Source of the DNA: Enhygromyxa salina
Lineage (GTDB): Bacteria; Myxococcota_A; Polyangia; Nannocystales; Nannocystaceae
Assembly: GCF_000737335.2 (NCBI RefSeq)
Contig: NZ_JMCC02000021.1
Coordinates: 1-64,000, forward strand
Length of the DNA: 64,000 nucleotides
Direction: 5' to 3'
Part shown: piece after piece, positions 43,062 to 51,069 of the stretch
Layout: every line of letters begins with the position of its first letter
Numbering within the stretch: the first letter of the stretch is position 1
Program-made: the position numbers and the translations under genes
Notes under the pieces: generated by a model
What the model was told of the DNA's origin: nothing
Databases searched by the model: none
The model's input: the letters and a program-made list of their open reading frames with translations, nothing else

Positions 43062-43075
43062 TCGCAGTATGCCGG
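43044..43075. repeat. 32-bp segment shared with repeat family C
   Basis: The sequence gccgttgtcggtcggc followed by attcgcagtatgccgg matches 39438-39469 at 30 of 32 positions. One of the two differences creates the ATG used as the start of the propeller fragment on the minus strand. Confidence 0.65.
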
Positions 43076-43081
43076 TTCTCG

Positions 43082-43870
43082 CTAGCGCAGCGGGCCGCCG
43101 TCGTCATTGGCGAGGATCAGCGGATTGTCGCGTCCGGTCTTTCCGGTCGCTCCACTGTTGCCACTATTGTTGCTATTACTGCGGCCGTTGCCGCGCCGCC
43201 CATTCGTGGCCGCGAGCTTGGACGCGAGCTCGGCGCTCTCGCGCTGCTTGGCGGCGATCTGGGCGGCGATCTGTGCCCGCTCCTGTTCGCTCTTGGCGGT
43301 CTCGCTCGCAGCCTGGAGCTCGGCCAGCTTGATCGCGTTCTGATCCATGTCAGCTTGAAGCTCACGGGCCTTGGCGTCGAGCGCCTCGAGGGCCTGCTGC
43401 TTCTCCGCGAGCTGCTGCGCAATGCGTTGCTTCTCGGCGGCGTCGGCCTGGCGGGCTTGGTACGAATAGCCGCCCCCGACCACGAGGCCAACGGTCAGGA
43501 TGGCCGCCGTCGCGTAGAGCCAATAGGGGGTCTGCTTGCGCTCGGCCATCTTGACCTGCGCGTCGAGCCGCATCTGCTCTTCGCGGAGTCGGGCGTCCGC
43601 CTCGGCGCGGGTTCGGGCTTCGGCCTCGGCGATCCGAATGCGCGCCTCTCGTTGTTCGCGCTCGCGCGCTTCTTGCTCGAGGCGCAGCCGCTGCTCCGCG
43701 GCGGCGCGGACTCGTTCTCGGTGGTCTTGCTCGGCGCGCGCCGCCACTTGTTGGGCGTGGAGTTCGGCTGCGCGCTGGGCCTCGGCCTCGTCCTGGACTT
43801 TTTGCACCCGCTGCGCTTCGAGGTTCATGAGCTCGCCAAGCGCGATCAGGGCGGAGTTTTCACGTGACAT
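43082..43870 (-). CDS. Bitopic coiled-coil membrane protein
   Basis: The 262-residue product has a short N-terminal segment (SRENSALIALGELMNLEAQR). A long Ala/Glu/Arg coiled coil spans about 20-112, one membrane helix lies at about 116-137 (PYWLYATAAILTVGLVVGGG), a second coiled coil covers about 138-225, and an Asn/Gly/Ser-rich tail ends the protein. The N-terminal coil is expected in the cytosol and the C-terminal coil in the periplasm, or the reverse. The two coils suggest a structural or signal-coupling role. It is downstream of the TPR protein gene in a leftward gene set headed by moxR. ATG at 43879 is also possible. Confidence 0.7.
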   Translation of the reverse strand: MSRENSALIALGELMNLEAQRVQKVQDEAEAQRAAELHAQQVAARAEQDHRERVRAAAEQRLRLEQEAREREQREARIRIAEAEARTRAEADARLREEQMRLDAQVKMAERKQTPYWLYATAAILTVGLVVGGGYSYQARQADAAEKQRIAQQLAEKQQALEALDAKARELQADMDQNAIKLAELQAASETAKSEQERAQIAAQIAAKQRESAELASKLAATNGRRGNGRSNSNNSGNSGATGKTGRDNPLILANDDGGPLR

Positions 43871-43966
43871 CGAACCCATCGAACGACGCCACGCTTGGGT
43901 CGATTTGGGTCGACGCAAATATGACTATTGTCAGCTTGGAAAAGCCGCCGTTTCAGCAGCTATCGT

Positions 43967-46141
43967 CTACTCGGACTCGGACTTGACCCGATCGAGCAGC
44001 CCCTGCATGCGCTCGCGGTTAGCCTCGTCGGAGATCGTCGCGGTGCCGTCAAGCGAGCCTAGGTCGATGTTTGACAGCCCAACCGGCATCGCAAACGCGC
44101 GGGCGTGAAACGCCTCGGCGGTCATCGACGCGTAGTCGTTGTCATCGAGCTCGGGGGTGATCCCAGTGGTGGCCCCAGTGGGCTGGGTCGCGGGGTCGTC
44201 GGGGTCCGGCTCCGGGGGCGTCGACGCGCAGCCAAGCACGCCGCCGGCAGGTTCGAGCAAGCACAGCTCGAGCTGGCGGCCGGTGCCCGACAGCGTGATC
44301 GTGAATCCAGCGGCGTTGTCGTCGAGCTCGAAGCGCGGCGAGTCGTCGAGCAGCTCGAGCACGCGCTTGGCGACCGGGCCGCTGGCGTCGCTCTGGATCT
44401 TGGCCGGCAGCGCGAGGCCGCGACGGCGGATCACGCCCGCGTCGCGCTGCATGGCCGTGGCGAGGAACTCGAGCGCGGCCTGGTCTTGGCCGAGGCCCAT
44501 CGCGGCTTCACCGGCGATCGCGGCGACGCGGGCCCGCAGCAGCGCCTCGAATTCCGGCAGGGTGTCGAGCGCCTGGTTGGCCAGCTTCAGCGCGTCTTTG
44601 CGCTTACCCCGATGGATCGCGATCTCGGCCGCGAACGCGTCGTAGTAAGGATCGAGGGCGGCGTCGTCCTCGGCGTCGCGGACCATGTCGAGCACCACCG
44701 CGCTCACGCCGGCGCCAAGGATCGGGACCAAGTCGCCGATCAGCCAGCTGGGCACGGGCTCGAGGCCGCCGGCGACATACATGCGAAAGCTGGCGACGAG
44801 TCGATCGTCGTCGTTGAGGACCCCGCGGATCCGCTCGGCGTCGGCCCAGTCGTGAAGCCGTCGCTGGGCTGCGTCGCGGGTGATCCGGGCGGACTCGGCC
44901 GTGCCCGACCAGACCGCGCGCTCGGCCTCGACCTCCGCGTGGGTCTGGCGCAGGGCCCGACGCAGCAGCGCGTGGGCGCCCAACGCCTGCTCTTTGGACG
45001 ACGAGGTCAGCCCGCGGCGGTCGGGGTTGGCGATCGCCCGATCGACGACCTCGAGGCCGGTCTTGGTCTCACCCGCGATCAGCAGCACGGTTGCGAACGC
45101 GACGTCGGTCTCGGCGCGGACTTGCTCGCGCAGGTGCGGCGGCATCTTGCGCCGCCACGCCTGCATCTCGCGCAGCGCCTGCACGGCTTCGTCCATGCGG
45201 CCTTGATCGGTGTACAGGCGGACCAGCAAGCGCCACGGGTTGGCGGGCGTGAACTCGATCCGGGTCGCGCCCGCCTGGGCGAGGCGCTCGGCCTCGTCGG
45301 GGCGCAGGGCGGTCATGGCCGCGAGCGCGGCGTTGTAGGCGTGGACGGTGACGCTGGTGACTTCGTCGGGCCGGGCAAAGGGATCATCCCCGCGGGCTCG
45401 GTCGGCGGCGTCGTCGTAGGCCGACAGGCACGCGGTAAATCGCTGTTCACGGGTGCCGGCCTCGCCTTCGATCGCACACATGGCGTTGCGGCCGAGCGAG
45501 CGCTGAAATTCGTCGCTGCTCTCTGCGGCCTTTTGTGCGTACTTGCGGGCCTCGTCGTAGCGGCCCAGCAGCATCAGCGGCCAGGCGTGCTCGGCGGTCA
45601 GCCGCGGGTCGTAGAGCGAGTCGTGATAGTCCAGCAATTGCAGCTGGTACTCGTGGCGCTCGAGCTCGCCGGCGATCATCTGGGCGGCGTACAGGATCTC
45701 GCGGTGCAAGAGCCACGGGGTGCTCTCGAGGTTGATGACCGTGGGCTTGTACTCGCGCTCATACAGCTCGCGGGCCTTGCCCATCTGCTGCATGGCCTTG
45801 GGCAGGTTGCCCTCGGCGCGGCGGAGGATCTGCGCGAACACGAAGTGGCCGACGATGCTGTCGTCGTTGTCCTTTAGCAGCGCTTCGACCTTGCGGCGGG
45901 CAGTGAGCAGCTTGTCGTCTTGGTAGAGCTGCCAGATCTCGTCTTCGGCGGGGGTCCGCGCGAAGTCCTTGGCTTGGGTGAGCGGGGCGCCGGTTGGGAC
46001 GCTGCGCGGATCCGTGGGATCCGTGGGATCTTGGGCAAACACCGCGCTGGCGGTGGCCCCAATCACAAACACGCCCGCGAGCACGCCCGCGAACCGCAGG
46101 ACAGACGAGAGTTTGCGCTTGGCTGGTTTTGCGACGCTCAT
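43967..46141 (-). CDS. Exported TPR-like solenoid protein
   Basis: The 724-residue product has a signal peptide or signal anchor (about 14-36, LRFAGVLAGVFVIGATASAVFA). A long alpha-helical solenoid with TPR-like pairs follows, including DKLLTARRKVEALLKDNDDSIVGHFVFAQILRRAE near 75-110, TAEHAWPLMLLGRYDEARKYA, NAALAAMTALRPDEAERLA and RLYTDQGRMDEAVQALREM. The C-terminal part (about 590-724) contains a small domain with CLLEPAGGVLGC and a linker. It probably acts in the periplasm as a scaffold. It is 17 bases downstream of the 46158 gene, which is 10 bases downstream of moxR. The three are likely one operon. Confidence 0.75.
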   Translation of the reverse strand: MSVAKPAKRKLSSVLRFAGVLAGVFVIGATASAVFAQDPTDPTDPRSVPTGAPLTQAKDFARTPAEDEIWQLYQDDKLLTARRKVEALLKDNDDSIVGHFVFAQILRRAEGNLPKAMQQMGKARELYEREYKPTVINLESTPWLLHREILYAAQMIAGELERHEYQLQLLDYHDSLYDPRLTAEHAWPLMLLGRYDEARKYAQKAAESSDEFQRSLGRNAMCAIEGEAGTREQRFTACLSAYDDAADRARGDDPFARPDEVTSVTVHAYNAALAAMTALRPDEAERLAQAGATRIEFTPANPWRLLVRLYTDQGRMDEAVQALREMQAWRRKMPPHLREQVRAETDVAFATVLLIAGETKTGLEVVDRAIANPDRRGLTSSSKEQALGAHALLRRALRQTHAEVEAERAVWSGTAESARITRDAAQRRLHDWADAERIRGVLNDDDRLVASFRMYVAGGLEPVPSWLIGDLVPILGAGVSAVVLDMVRDAEDDAALDPYYDAFAAEIAIHRGKRKDALKLANQALDTLPEFEALLRARVAAIAGEAAMGLGQDQAALEFLATAMQRDAGVIRRRGLALPAKIQSDASGPVAKRVLELLDDSPRFELDDNAAGFTITLSGTGRQLELCLLEPAGGVLGCASTPPEPDPDDPATQPTGATTGITPELDDNDYASMTAEAFHARAFAMPVGLSNIDLGSLDGTATISDEANRERMQGLLDRVKSESE

Positions 46142-46157
46142 GCTCGTGCTCCTGGGT

Positions 46158-46739
46158 TCACCCGTGCGGCGGCTGAGGCTCGAGCGCGTCGAGCTCGCGC
46201 TGCAGATCGATCTCGGCTTGGGTCAGTGGTTCGAAGCGCAGCGCGCCGGTCAGCACCCAAGCCACCCCAGCGCTGGCCAGGTGCGCGAGATGGTTGAGCC
46301 ACGCCGACTCGCCGGTGACCATCACGCTGCCCATGCCGAACAGGCTGAGCTGCTTGTCGAGCTCGATCAGCGTGAACCCAGCCAAGAAGCTGCCGATCCA
46401 GACCGCGCGAATGACCGGGTCGCGGAAGCTGTGGGCCTTGTGCTCGAGGGTGCCCGAGCCAAATCGGTGCGCGAGCCAGACCAGCCCCAGGCCGGCGGGG
46501 ATCGACAGCAGCTTGAAGAACTGCGCGTTGAGATCGCCGAGCCAGGTGCCGTCGCTTGGGGCCCGAATGAGGTAGCGCAGCGGCGTGCCGTCCACGGCCC
46601 GCCAGTAGTCGGGGTTGAACTCGTAGAGCGTGTCGGTTGCGAAGCGCAGCGCCCCGATCGTGAGCAGCAGCGCGGCGACGCCCACGCTGAGCCGGCCAGC
46701 GCGGAGCTTTTGCTGGTCGTTCGAGGGGGGCTTGGACAC
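46158..46739 (-). CDS. Multi-helix membrane protein in the moxR operon
   Basis: The 193-residue product (GTG start) has about four hydrophobic segments (about 18-37, 70-88, 107-125 and 145-163). A soluble loop with TDTLYEFNPDYWRAVDGTP lies between the first two, and a polar Pro-rich C terminus ends the protein. No family is recognised. Its close position after moxR (10 bases) and before the TPR gene (16 bases) suggests work in the same process. Confidence 0.65.
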   Translation of the reverse strand: MSKPPSNDQQKLRAGRLSVGVAALLLTIGALRFATDTLYEFNPDYWRAVDGTPLRYLIRAPSDGTWLGDLNAQFFKLLSIPAGLGLVWLAHRFGSGTLEHKAHSFRDPVIRAVWIGSFLAGFTLIELDKQLSLFGMGSVMVTGESAWLNHLAHLASAGVAWVLTGALRFEPLTQAEIDLQRELDALEPQPPHG

Positions 46740-46748
46740 GGGCGCGCA

Positions 46749-47888
46749 TCACTTCTGGTGGAGTGTGACACGAGCCAGGCGCTCGAGCGCTTGGGCGCTG
46801 CACTCTTTGATCACGCCGCCGAGGCTGTCGGCGCCCGGCGCGAGCTCGAGGCGGTGGCCGAACACCAGGTAGCTGAGCGCCTCGATGTCGTCGGCGTTGA
46901 CGTAGTTGCGCTGCTGGGTGACGGCGCGGGCTTGCAGCGCGGGGATCATCAAGACCAGCGCGCGGGTCGAGACCCCCTGCAGGACCTGCTCGTGTTGGCG
47001 CGTGGCGTTGGCGATGTCGACCAGCGCCTCGCGGATCTCGTTGGCGACGTAGACCTGACCTTCAACGACCCGGCGCGCGTCGATGACCTCGGTCCGGGTC
47101 ACGCGAGGCAGCTCGCGGCCGGCCCCATCGCGGCGGCTCTTGATGCTGGCCAGCACCTCGAGCTCCGAGGCCCGGTCGATGTGCTTCATGATGATCTTGA
47201 ACAAGAAGCGATCGAGCTGGGCGCTGGGCAGCGGGAAGGTGCCGGCGAGGTCCAGCGGGTTTTGGGTCGCGAGCACGAAGAACAGCTCGTCGAGCTGGCG
47301 GGTGCGGTTGTCGACCGTGGTCTGCTTCTCGGCCATCGCCTCGAGCAGCGCCGACTGGACCTTGGGCGAGGTCCGGTTGATCTCGTCGGCCAGCACCACG
47401 TGCGCGAAGATCGGGCCTGGGCGAAAGAAAAACCGGTTGGTGTTGGGATCGAAGATCGTGGTGCCCGTGACGTCGCTTGGCAGCAGATCGGGGGTGAACT
47501 GGATCCGGCGGATCGTGACGATGTCGTCGTGGGGCTGGTCGTCGATGATGCAGTCGCCGAGCGCCTTGGCCAGGGTGGTCTTGCCCGAGCCTGGGTAGTC
47601 TTCCAGCAGCACGTGGCCATCGGCGAGCAGCGCGATGATGATCAGCTCGATCTCGTTGTCGCGGCCGCGGATCGCCACGCGCAGGCGATCGCGCACGCGC
47701 TGGACCGCGCCGTAGGCCTCTTCGAGGTTGGTGATCGGCGGCGCGAGCGTGTGCGTGATGTGCTTGCTCTGCTCGAAGTCGCTGCGGACTGCGTCCCGCC
47801 CTGGCTCGGTGGGGTTGTCGATCGGATCGAGATCCTGATCGGCGGAGGGGGCAGGGGACGAACCGGTGGCCTGGTCTTGCGTGGTCAC
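46749..47888 (-). CDS. MoxR family AAA+ ATPase
   Basis: The 379-residue product is a MoxR-type chaperone ATPase. In other bacteria these remodel or help mature proteins with von Willebrand A domains. It has a disordered N terminus (1-45), Walker A YPGSGKTT at 98-105, Walker B VVLADEINR at 164-172, the MoxR phrase SPKVQSALLEAMAEKQ, sensor I in VLATQNP, and the LDRFLFK sequence. A C-terminal lid follows. The GTG start at 47888 sits right beside the inverted repeat of family A, which reaches 47893, so its Shine-Dalgarno site and perhaps its promoter lie in that element. A VWA gene is not present nearby, unlike typical moxR loci. Confidence 0.93.
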   Translation of the reverse strand: MTTQDQATGSSPAPSADQDLDPIDNPTEPGRDAVRSDFEQSKHITHTLAPPITNLEEAYGAVQRVRDRLRVAIRGRDNEIELIIIALLADGHVLLEDYPGSGKTTLAKALGDCIIDDQPHDDIVTIRRIQFTPDLLPSDVTGTTIFDPNTNRFFFRPGPIFAHVVLADEINRTSPKVQSALLEAMAEKQTTVDNRTRQLDELFFVLATQNPLDLAGTFPLPSAQLDRFLFKIIMKHIDRASELEVLASIKSRRDGAGRELPRVTRTEVIDARRVVEGQVYVANEIREALVDIANATRQHEQVLQGVSTRALVLMIPALQARAVTQQRNYVNADDIEALSYLVFGHRLELAPGADSLGGVIKECSAQALERLARVTLHQK

Positions 47889-47892
47889 GAGG

Positions 47893-48179
47893 GTCTGTTT
47901 TATACCCCCACAGAGACCTTGGACTTCGGCGACTGCAGCCGCTGGCGCGTCCGGGGGGCGGCGTTTGCGTGGTTTTGTTAGGGCCCGTTGGCGGGGGGTG
48001 GTGGCAAGACCCCACCTCGAGCCCCCACCTGAAGCCCCCCACCGAAGCGAACGACGAGCCCCCTTCCAGGGGGCCACACATGCGACCGCGCACAGCCAGC
48101 CCCGAGGAGCGAAGCGACCAGACGCGCCAGCGGCTGCAGTCGGCGAAGTCCAAGGTCTCTGTGGGGGTATAAAACAGAC
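47893..48179. repeat. Intergenic repeat family A, copy 3: 287-bp element with long inverted arms
   Basis: The left arm (47893 to about 47954) starts gtctgttttatacccccaca and continues to the gactgcagccgctggcgcgt block. The right arm is its reverse complement with about two differences over roughly 62 bases. The right half, read leftward, also contains the remaining family A blocks: gtcgcttcgctcctcgg, catgtgtggccccct and agggggctcg. The element fills the gap between the divergent moxR and 48221 genes and could form a very long hairpin. There is no transposase gene inside. It looks like a non-autonomous element or structured RNA. Confidence 0.75.
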
Positions 48180-48196
48180 TGGGTATAAGACAGACT
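48165..48196. repeat. Tandem 16-bp direct repeat at the edge of family A copy 3
   Basis: Units gggtataaaacagact (48165-48180) and gggtataagacagact (48181-48196) are adjacent and differ at one base. The inverse of the first unit forms the left end of the 287-bp element. This could be a slipped duplication of the element's end. Confidence 0.6.
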
Positions 48197-48220
48197 CGGG
48201 CGCTCCGACGCCGGAGAGGC

Positions 48221-48523
48221 ATGGACACCTCGACGAAAAATTTGATGTTCTTGTTGGCTGCGGCTCCGATGGGGATGGGCGGCTGCATCGTCACGAGCAA
48301 CGACGCTCCGATCGAGGCTGGCGAGATGGGGGAGTCCGGCGAGAGCGGTGATGACGGTGATGGGGACGGGGACGGCGATCCTGGCAACGCCTACGTGTGC
48401 AGCAGCGCGTACGAGGCGATGTTCGTGTGTCTGTCTCCCCTCACGTGTGACGAGTTCATGATGCAGGAGCCACCCGGCTGTGAGGCCGAGCAGGCTGACG
48501 TCGAGCAGGTCTGTTTCGGGTAG
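48221..48523 (+). CDS. Small Cys-containing lipoprotein
   Basis: The 100-residue product has a lipobox (MGGC, Cys22) and an acidic GE/GD linker (about 33-54). A small domain with four conserved-looking cysteines follows (VCSSAYEAMFVC, LTCDEFM, GCEAEQ, VCFG). Small proteins of this sort with paired Cys are frequent among myxobacterial lipoproteins, and I know of no function. A GGAG lies five bases upstream of the ATG. The sulfotransferase gene starts 15 bases downstream, so the two are probably cotranscribed. Confidence 0.7.
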   Translation: MDTSTKNLMFLLAAAPMGMGGCIVTSNDAPIEAGEMGESGESGDDGDGDGDGDPGNAYVCSSAYEAMFVCLSPLTCDEFMMQEPPGCEAEQADVEQVCFG

Positions 48524-48537
48524 GCTGGCAGTCCGCG

Positions 48538-49395
48538 ATGATCTTCGTCTCTGGCACCAAGCGCAGCGGCACCTCCATGTGGATGCAGGTGCTGCGCGCG
48601 GCCGGCATGCCCGTGCTTGGCGAGGCGTTCCCGCGCCAGTGGGATCAGGGGCCGCTGCGCGACGCCAACCCCGATGGCTTCTACGAGAGCCTGCTTCGCC
48701 AGGGCATTTACTTTGGGACCAACCCGCACCCCGTCACTGGCACCTACTTCATGCCCGAGGACGTGCAGGGCTACGCGGTCAAGGTGTTCGTGCCGGGGGT
48801 GATCCGCTCGGAGCGGGCCTACATCACGCACTTGATCGCCAACGTTCGGGCCTGGCGGGAGTACGAGACGTCGATCGAGCGGTTGTTCGCGCTCGAGGAC
48901 CAGGGGCGCGGCGAGCATGAGGAAGACCGGGAGCAGCCAGTGCGGCTTCCGGCTGCGCTCGAGTGGTGGATGGAGAACTTCGCGCTGGTCCGCGACATCA
49001 GCCTGCGCAAGCTGCCGTTTCGGATGCACACCTACGAGGCGGTGATCTCCAAGCCCGAGTCGGTCGTCAGCGGGGTGCTCGGCTGGATCGGGCATGGGGA
49101 CGTCGAGAAGGCGGTCGCGGCGGTCAAGCCAGAGCACCGCACGCAAGTCGACTCGGGCAGGTCGGACTCGATCGAGCCCGCGCTCGCCCGGGTGTTCGAC
49201 GATCTCTACGCAGCGGTCGCGGCCGGCAAGGGCTTCTCGCGCGCGCTGCTCGGGACCCTCAACGACACCAATCAACGGCTGCTGCCGCGGCTGACCAAGC
49301 TTCAGCACGAGGTCGCGGCCTATCAAATGCGGCTGGCGGCCAGGGGCAAGCGCCGGCCGGAGCCGATCCACGGGCTTCCAAAGCTGCCGCGCTAG
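48538..49395 (+). CDS. Sulfotransferase-like protein
   Basis: The 285-residue product begins with the 5'-phosphosulfate-binding loop of PAPS-dependent sulfotransferases, FVSGTKRSGTSMWMQVL (3-19). It continues with AAGMPVLGEAF and NPDGFYES, as in bacterial members of the Sulfotransfer_3-like group. The usual 3'-phosphate Ser/Arg motif is less clear; KVFVPGVIRSERAYITHLIANVRAW (near 80-105) occupies that place. A C-terminal helical region (about 220-270) may contact a partner. It is distinct from the animal-like enzyme at 18422. The acceptor is unknown. It sits 15 bases after the small lipoprotein gene. Confidence 0.75.
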   Translation: MIFVSGTKRSGTSMWMQVLRAAGMPVLGEAFPRQWDQGPLRDANPDGFYESLLRQGIYFGTNPHPVTGTYFMPEDVQGYAVKVFVPGVIRSERAYITHLIANVRAWREYETSIERLFALEDQGRGEHEEDREQPVRLPAALEWWMENFALVRDISLRKLPFRMHTYEAVISKPESVVSGVLGWIGHGDVEKAVAAVKPEHRTQVDSGRSDSIEPALARVFDDLYAAVAAGKGFSRALLGTLNDTNQRLLPRLTKLQHEVAAYQMRLAARGKRRPEPIHGLPKLPR

Positions 49396-49569
49396 TGGCC
49401 TTGGCTTCGGGTGGGCGACAGAGGCCGCACGAGTCGTGGGGCCGGGTCGTGCGCGCTGCCCGATCAGCACATCGAACCCCGCACCCACTCACGGAGGCGA
49501 TGTCCATGCAGAGGTCTACGAACCCGACGGTCTGAGGCGGAGCCCCGCCAATACCGGTATGATCCCGGC

Positions 49570-50988
49570 ATGTCGCGTTGGCTGGGTCGTCCAATGGTTG
49601 CGAGCTGCTCGCTCCTGTGTGTGATCTCCGTGTCCGGGTGTGGCGACGCGAGCCGCGACGCGGGCGCGAGCGGTGGCCCGGAAGAGGGCATTGGCAGCAA
49701 CGGCGAGACCCTGGGCGGCGAGTCTTCTGACAGCAACAGCACCGAGCCGACCACGGGCGAGCCAAGCACGGACACCCACGATCCGACGACGACCACCAAC
49801 CCGACCACGGGCACCGACGACGAGACGGAGACGACGGCCGACGACTCGGGCGTGAAGTTCGACCTCACCGGGATCCCCGACGCCGGCCTTGGCGAGTGTG
49901 GGGTTGGGGGCATGGGCGAGGGCGTGCTCTCGTACATCTGGGTCGCAAACTCGTCCGAGGGCACAATCTCCAAGATCGACACGAAGACCATGGTCGAGGA
50001 GGGTCGCTACATCACCCGGCCCGACGGCGTGGGCAGCCCCTCGCGGACATCGGTCAACCTCGCGGGCGACGTCGCGGTGGCCAATCGTGTCGGTGGCATC
50101 ACCAAGGTCTACGCCAACCACGAAAACTGCGACGAGATGCAAAACGGGGTGCCGGGTCTGCAGACCTCGACCGGCAAGTTCGACGTGCTGGCCTGGGGCC
50201 AGGACGACTGCGTGGCCTGGCACACCCCGATCAACTACACGGCGAACCGCCCGGCCGCGTGGACCTTTGGCACGATCAACGAGGCCACCTGCGAGGTCTA
50301 CGACACCAAGTTCTGGACGGGCGCGTCAACGGGTGCCGGCGCCAACGCCCACGCGATGCGGCTCAACGGCGACACTGGCGAGATCGAAGCAGACATCTTG
50401 CTGCCGGGCTTCGTGGTCAATGGGTTTGGGCCCTACGGCGGCGCCGTTGATCCCGACGAGAACTTCTGGATGATCTCGCACTCGACCGGCGCCGATCTCG
50501 TGCGGATCGACCAGGGCGATCTCAGCGTCACCGTCTGGGACATCCCCGCCCAGATGTTCGCCTACGGGTTCACGATCGACGAGTTTGGCCGCCCGTGGAT
50601 CGGTGGCGCAGGGGGCAGCGGCATCACCTTGGTGTTCGATCCCGAGACCGAGCAGTTCACGACCCTGCCCAAGGCCGGGCTTGGCATGGGCCAAGATACC
50701 AACGGGATCATGTGGCAAGCGATGTTCTCGTCGCAAAATGGCGTGCGTGGGTGGGACATCGAGACCCTGCAGATCGTCACGGAGATCGACATCCCGGTCA
50801 GCTCGTCGCGCGGGGTGAGCGTCGATATCGACGGCTTCGTGTGGTTCATCGAGGTCGGCAGCCGCGCGTTCAAGATCGATCCCGAGCTCGAGACCTATGA
50901 GGTCTATGACGGTCTCAACGGCGCGTACACCTACTCGGACATGACCGGCAACGCGCTGAGCATCGTCGCGGGTGGGATCGCGGGGTGA
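49570..50988 (+). CDS. Propeller lipoprotein (Vgb/SMP-30-like), paralogue of the 59187 gene
   Basis: The 472-residue product has a lipobox (VSGC, Cys24), a Ser/Thr/Asp linker (about 45-90), and a propeller with SYIWVANSSEGTISKIDT, RTSVNLAGDVAVANR, GFTIDEFGRPWIGGAGG, MFSSQNGVRGWDIETLQ and RGVSVDIDGFVWFIEVG. This is like virginiamycin B lyase or SMP-30-type propellers, although no enzyme site is evident. It ends AYTYSDMTG. The protein at 59187-60599 shares the entire layout and many exact phrases (SPSRTSVNL, LAWGQDDC, RGVSVDF/I), so these are paralogues. Cys pairs (CDEM...C, DDC...C) are conserved between them. The substrate is unknown. Confidence 0.8.
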   Translation: MSRWLGRPMVASCSLLCVISVSGCGDASRDAGASGGPEEGIGSNGETLGGESSDSNSTEPTTGEPSTDTHDPTTTTNPTTGTDDETETTADDSGVKFDLTGIPDAGLGECGVGGMGEGVLSYIWVANSSEGTISKIDTKTMVEEGRYITRPDGVGSPSRTSVNLAGDVAVANRVGGITKVYANHENCDEMQNGVPGLQTSTGKFDVLAWGQDDCVAWHTPINYTANRPAAWTFGTINEATCEVYDTKFWTGASTGAGANAHAMRLNGDTGEIEADILLPGFVVNGFGPYGGAVDPDENFWMISHSTGADLVRIDQGDLSVTVWDIPAQMFAYGFTIDEFGRPWIGGAGGSGITLVFDPETEQFTTLPKAGLGMGQDTNGIMWQAMFSSQNGVRGWDIETLQIVTEIDIPVSSSRGVSVDIDGFVWFIEVGSRAFKIDPELETYEVYDGLNGAYTYSDMTGNALSIVAGGIAG

Positions 50989-51069
50989 GTCACGCAGCCC
51001 GCGGCGCGACCCGCCCAAATTCGCGACGAGTTGCTTTATCCGCGCGCGACCCTCGGATACCATCCGACG

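Noticed and set aside
47889..48077. Longer moxR frame through repeat A
   Set aside because: The extension is encoded by the repeat and is Arg/Gly/Pro-rich; MoxR proteins do not need it.
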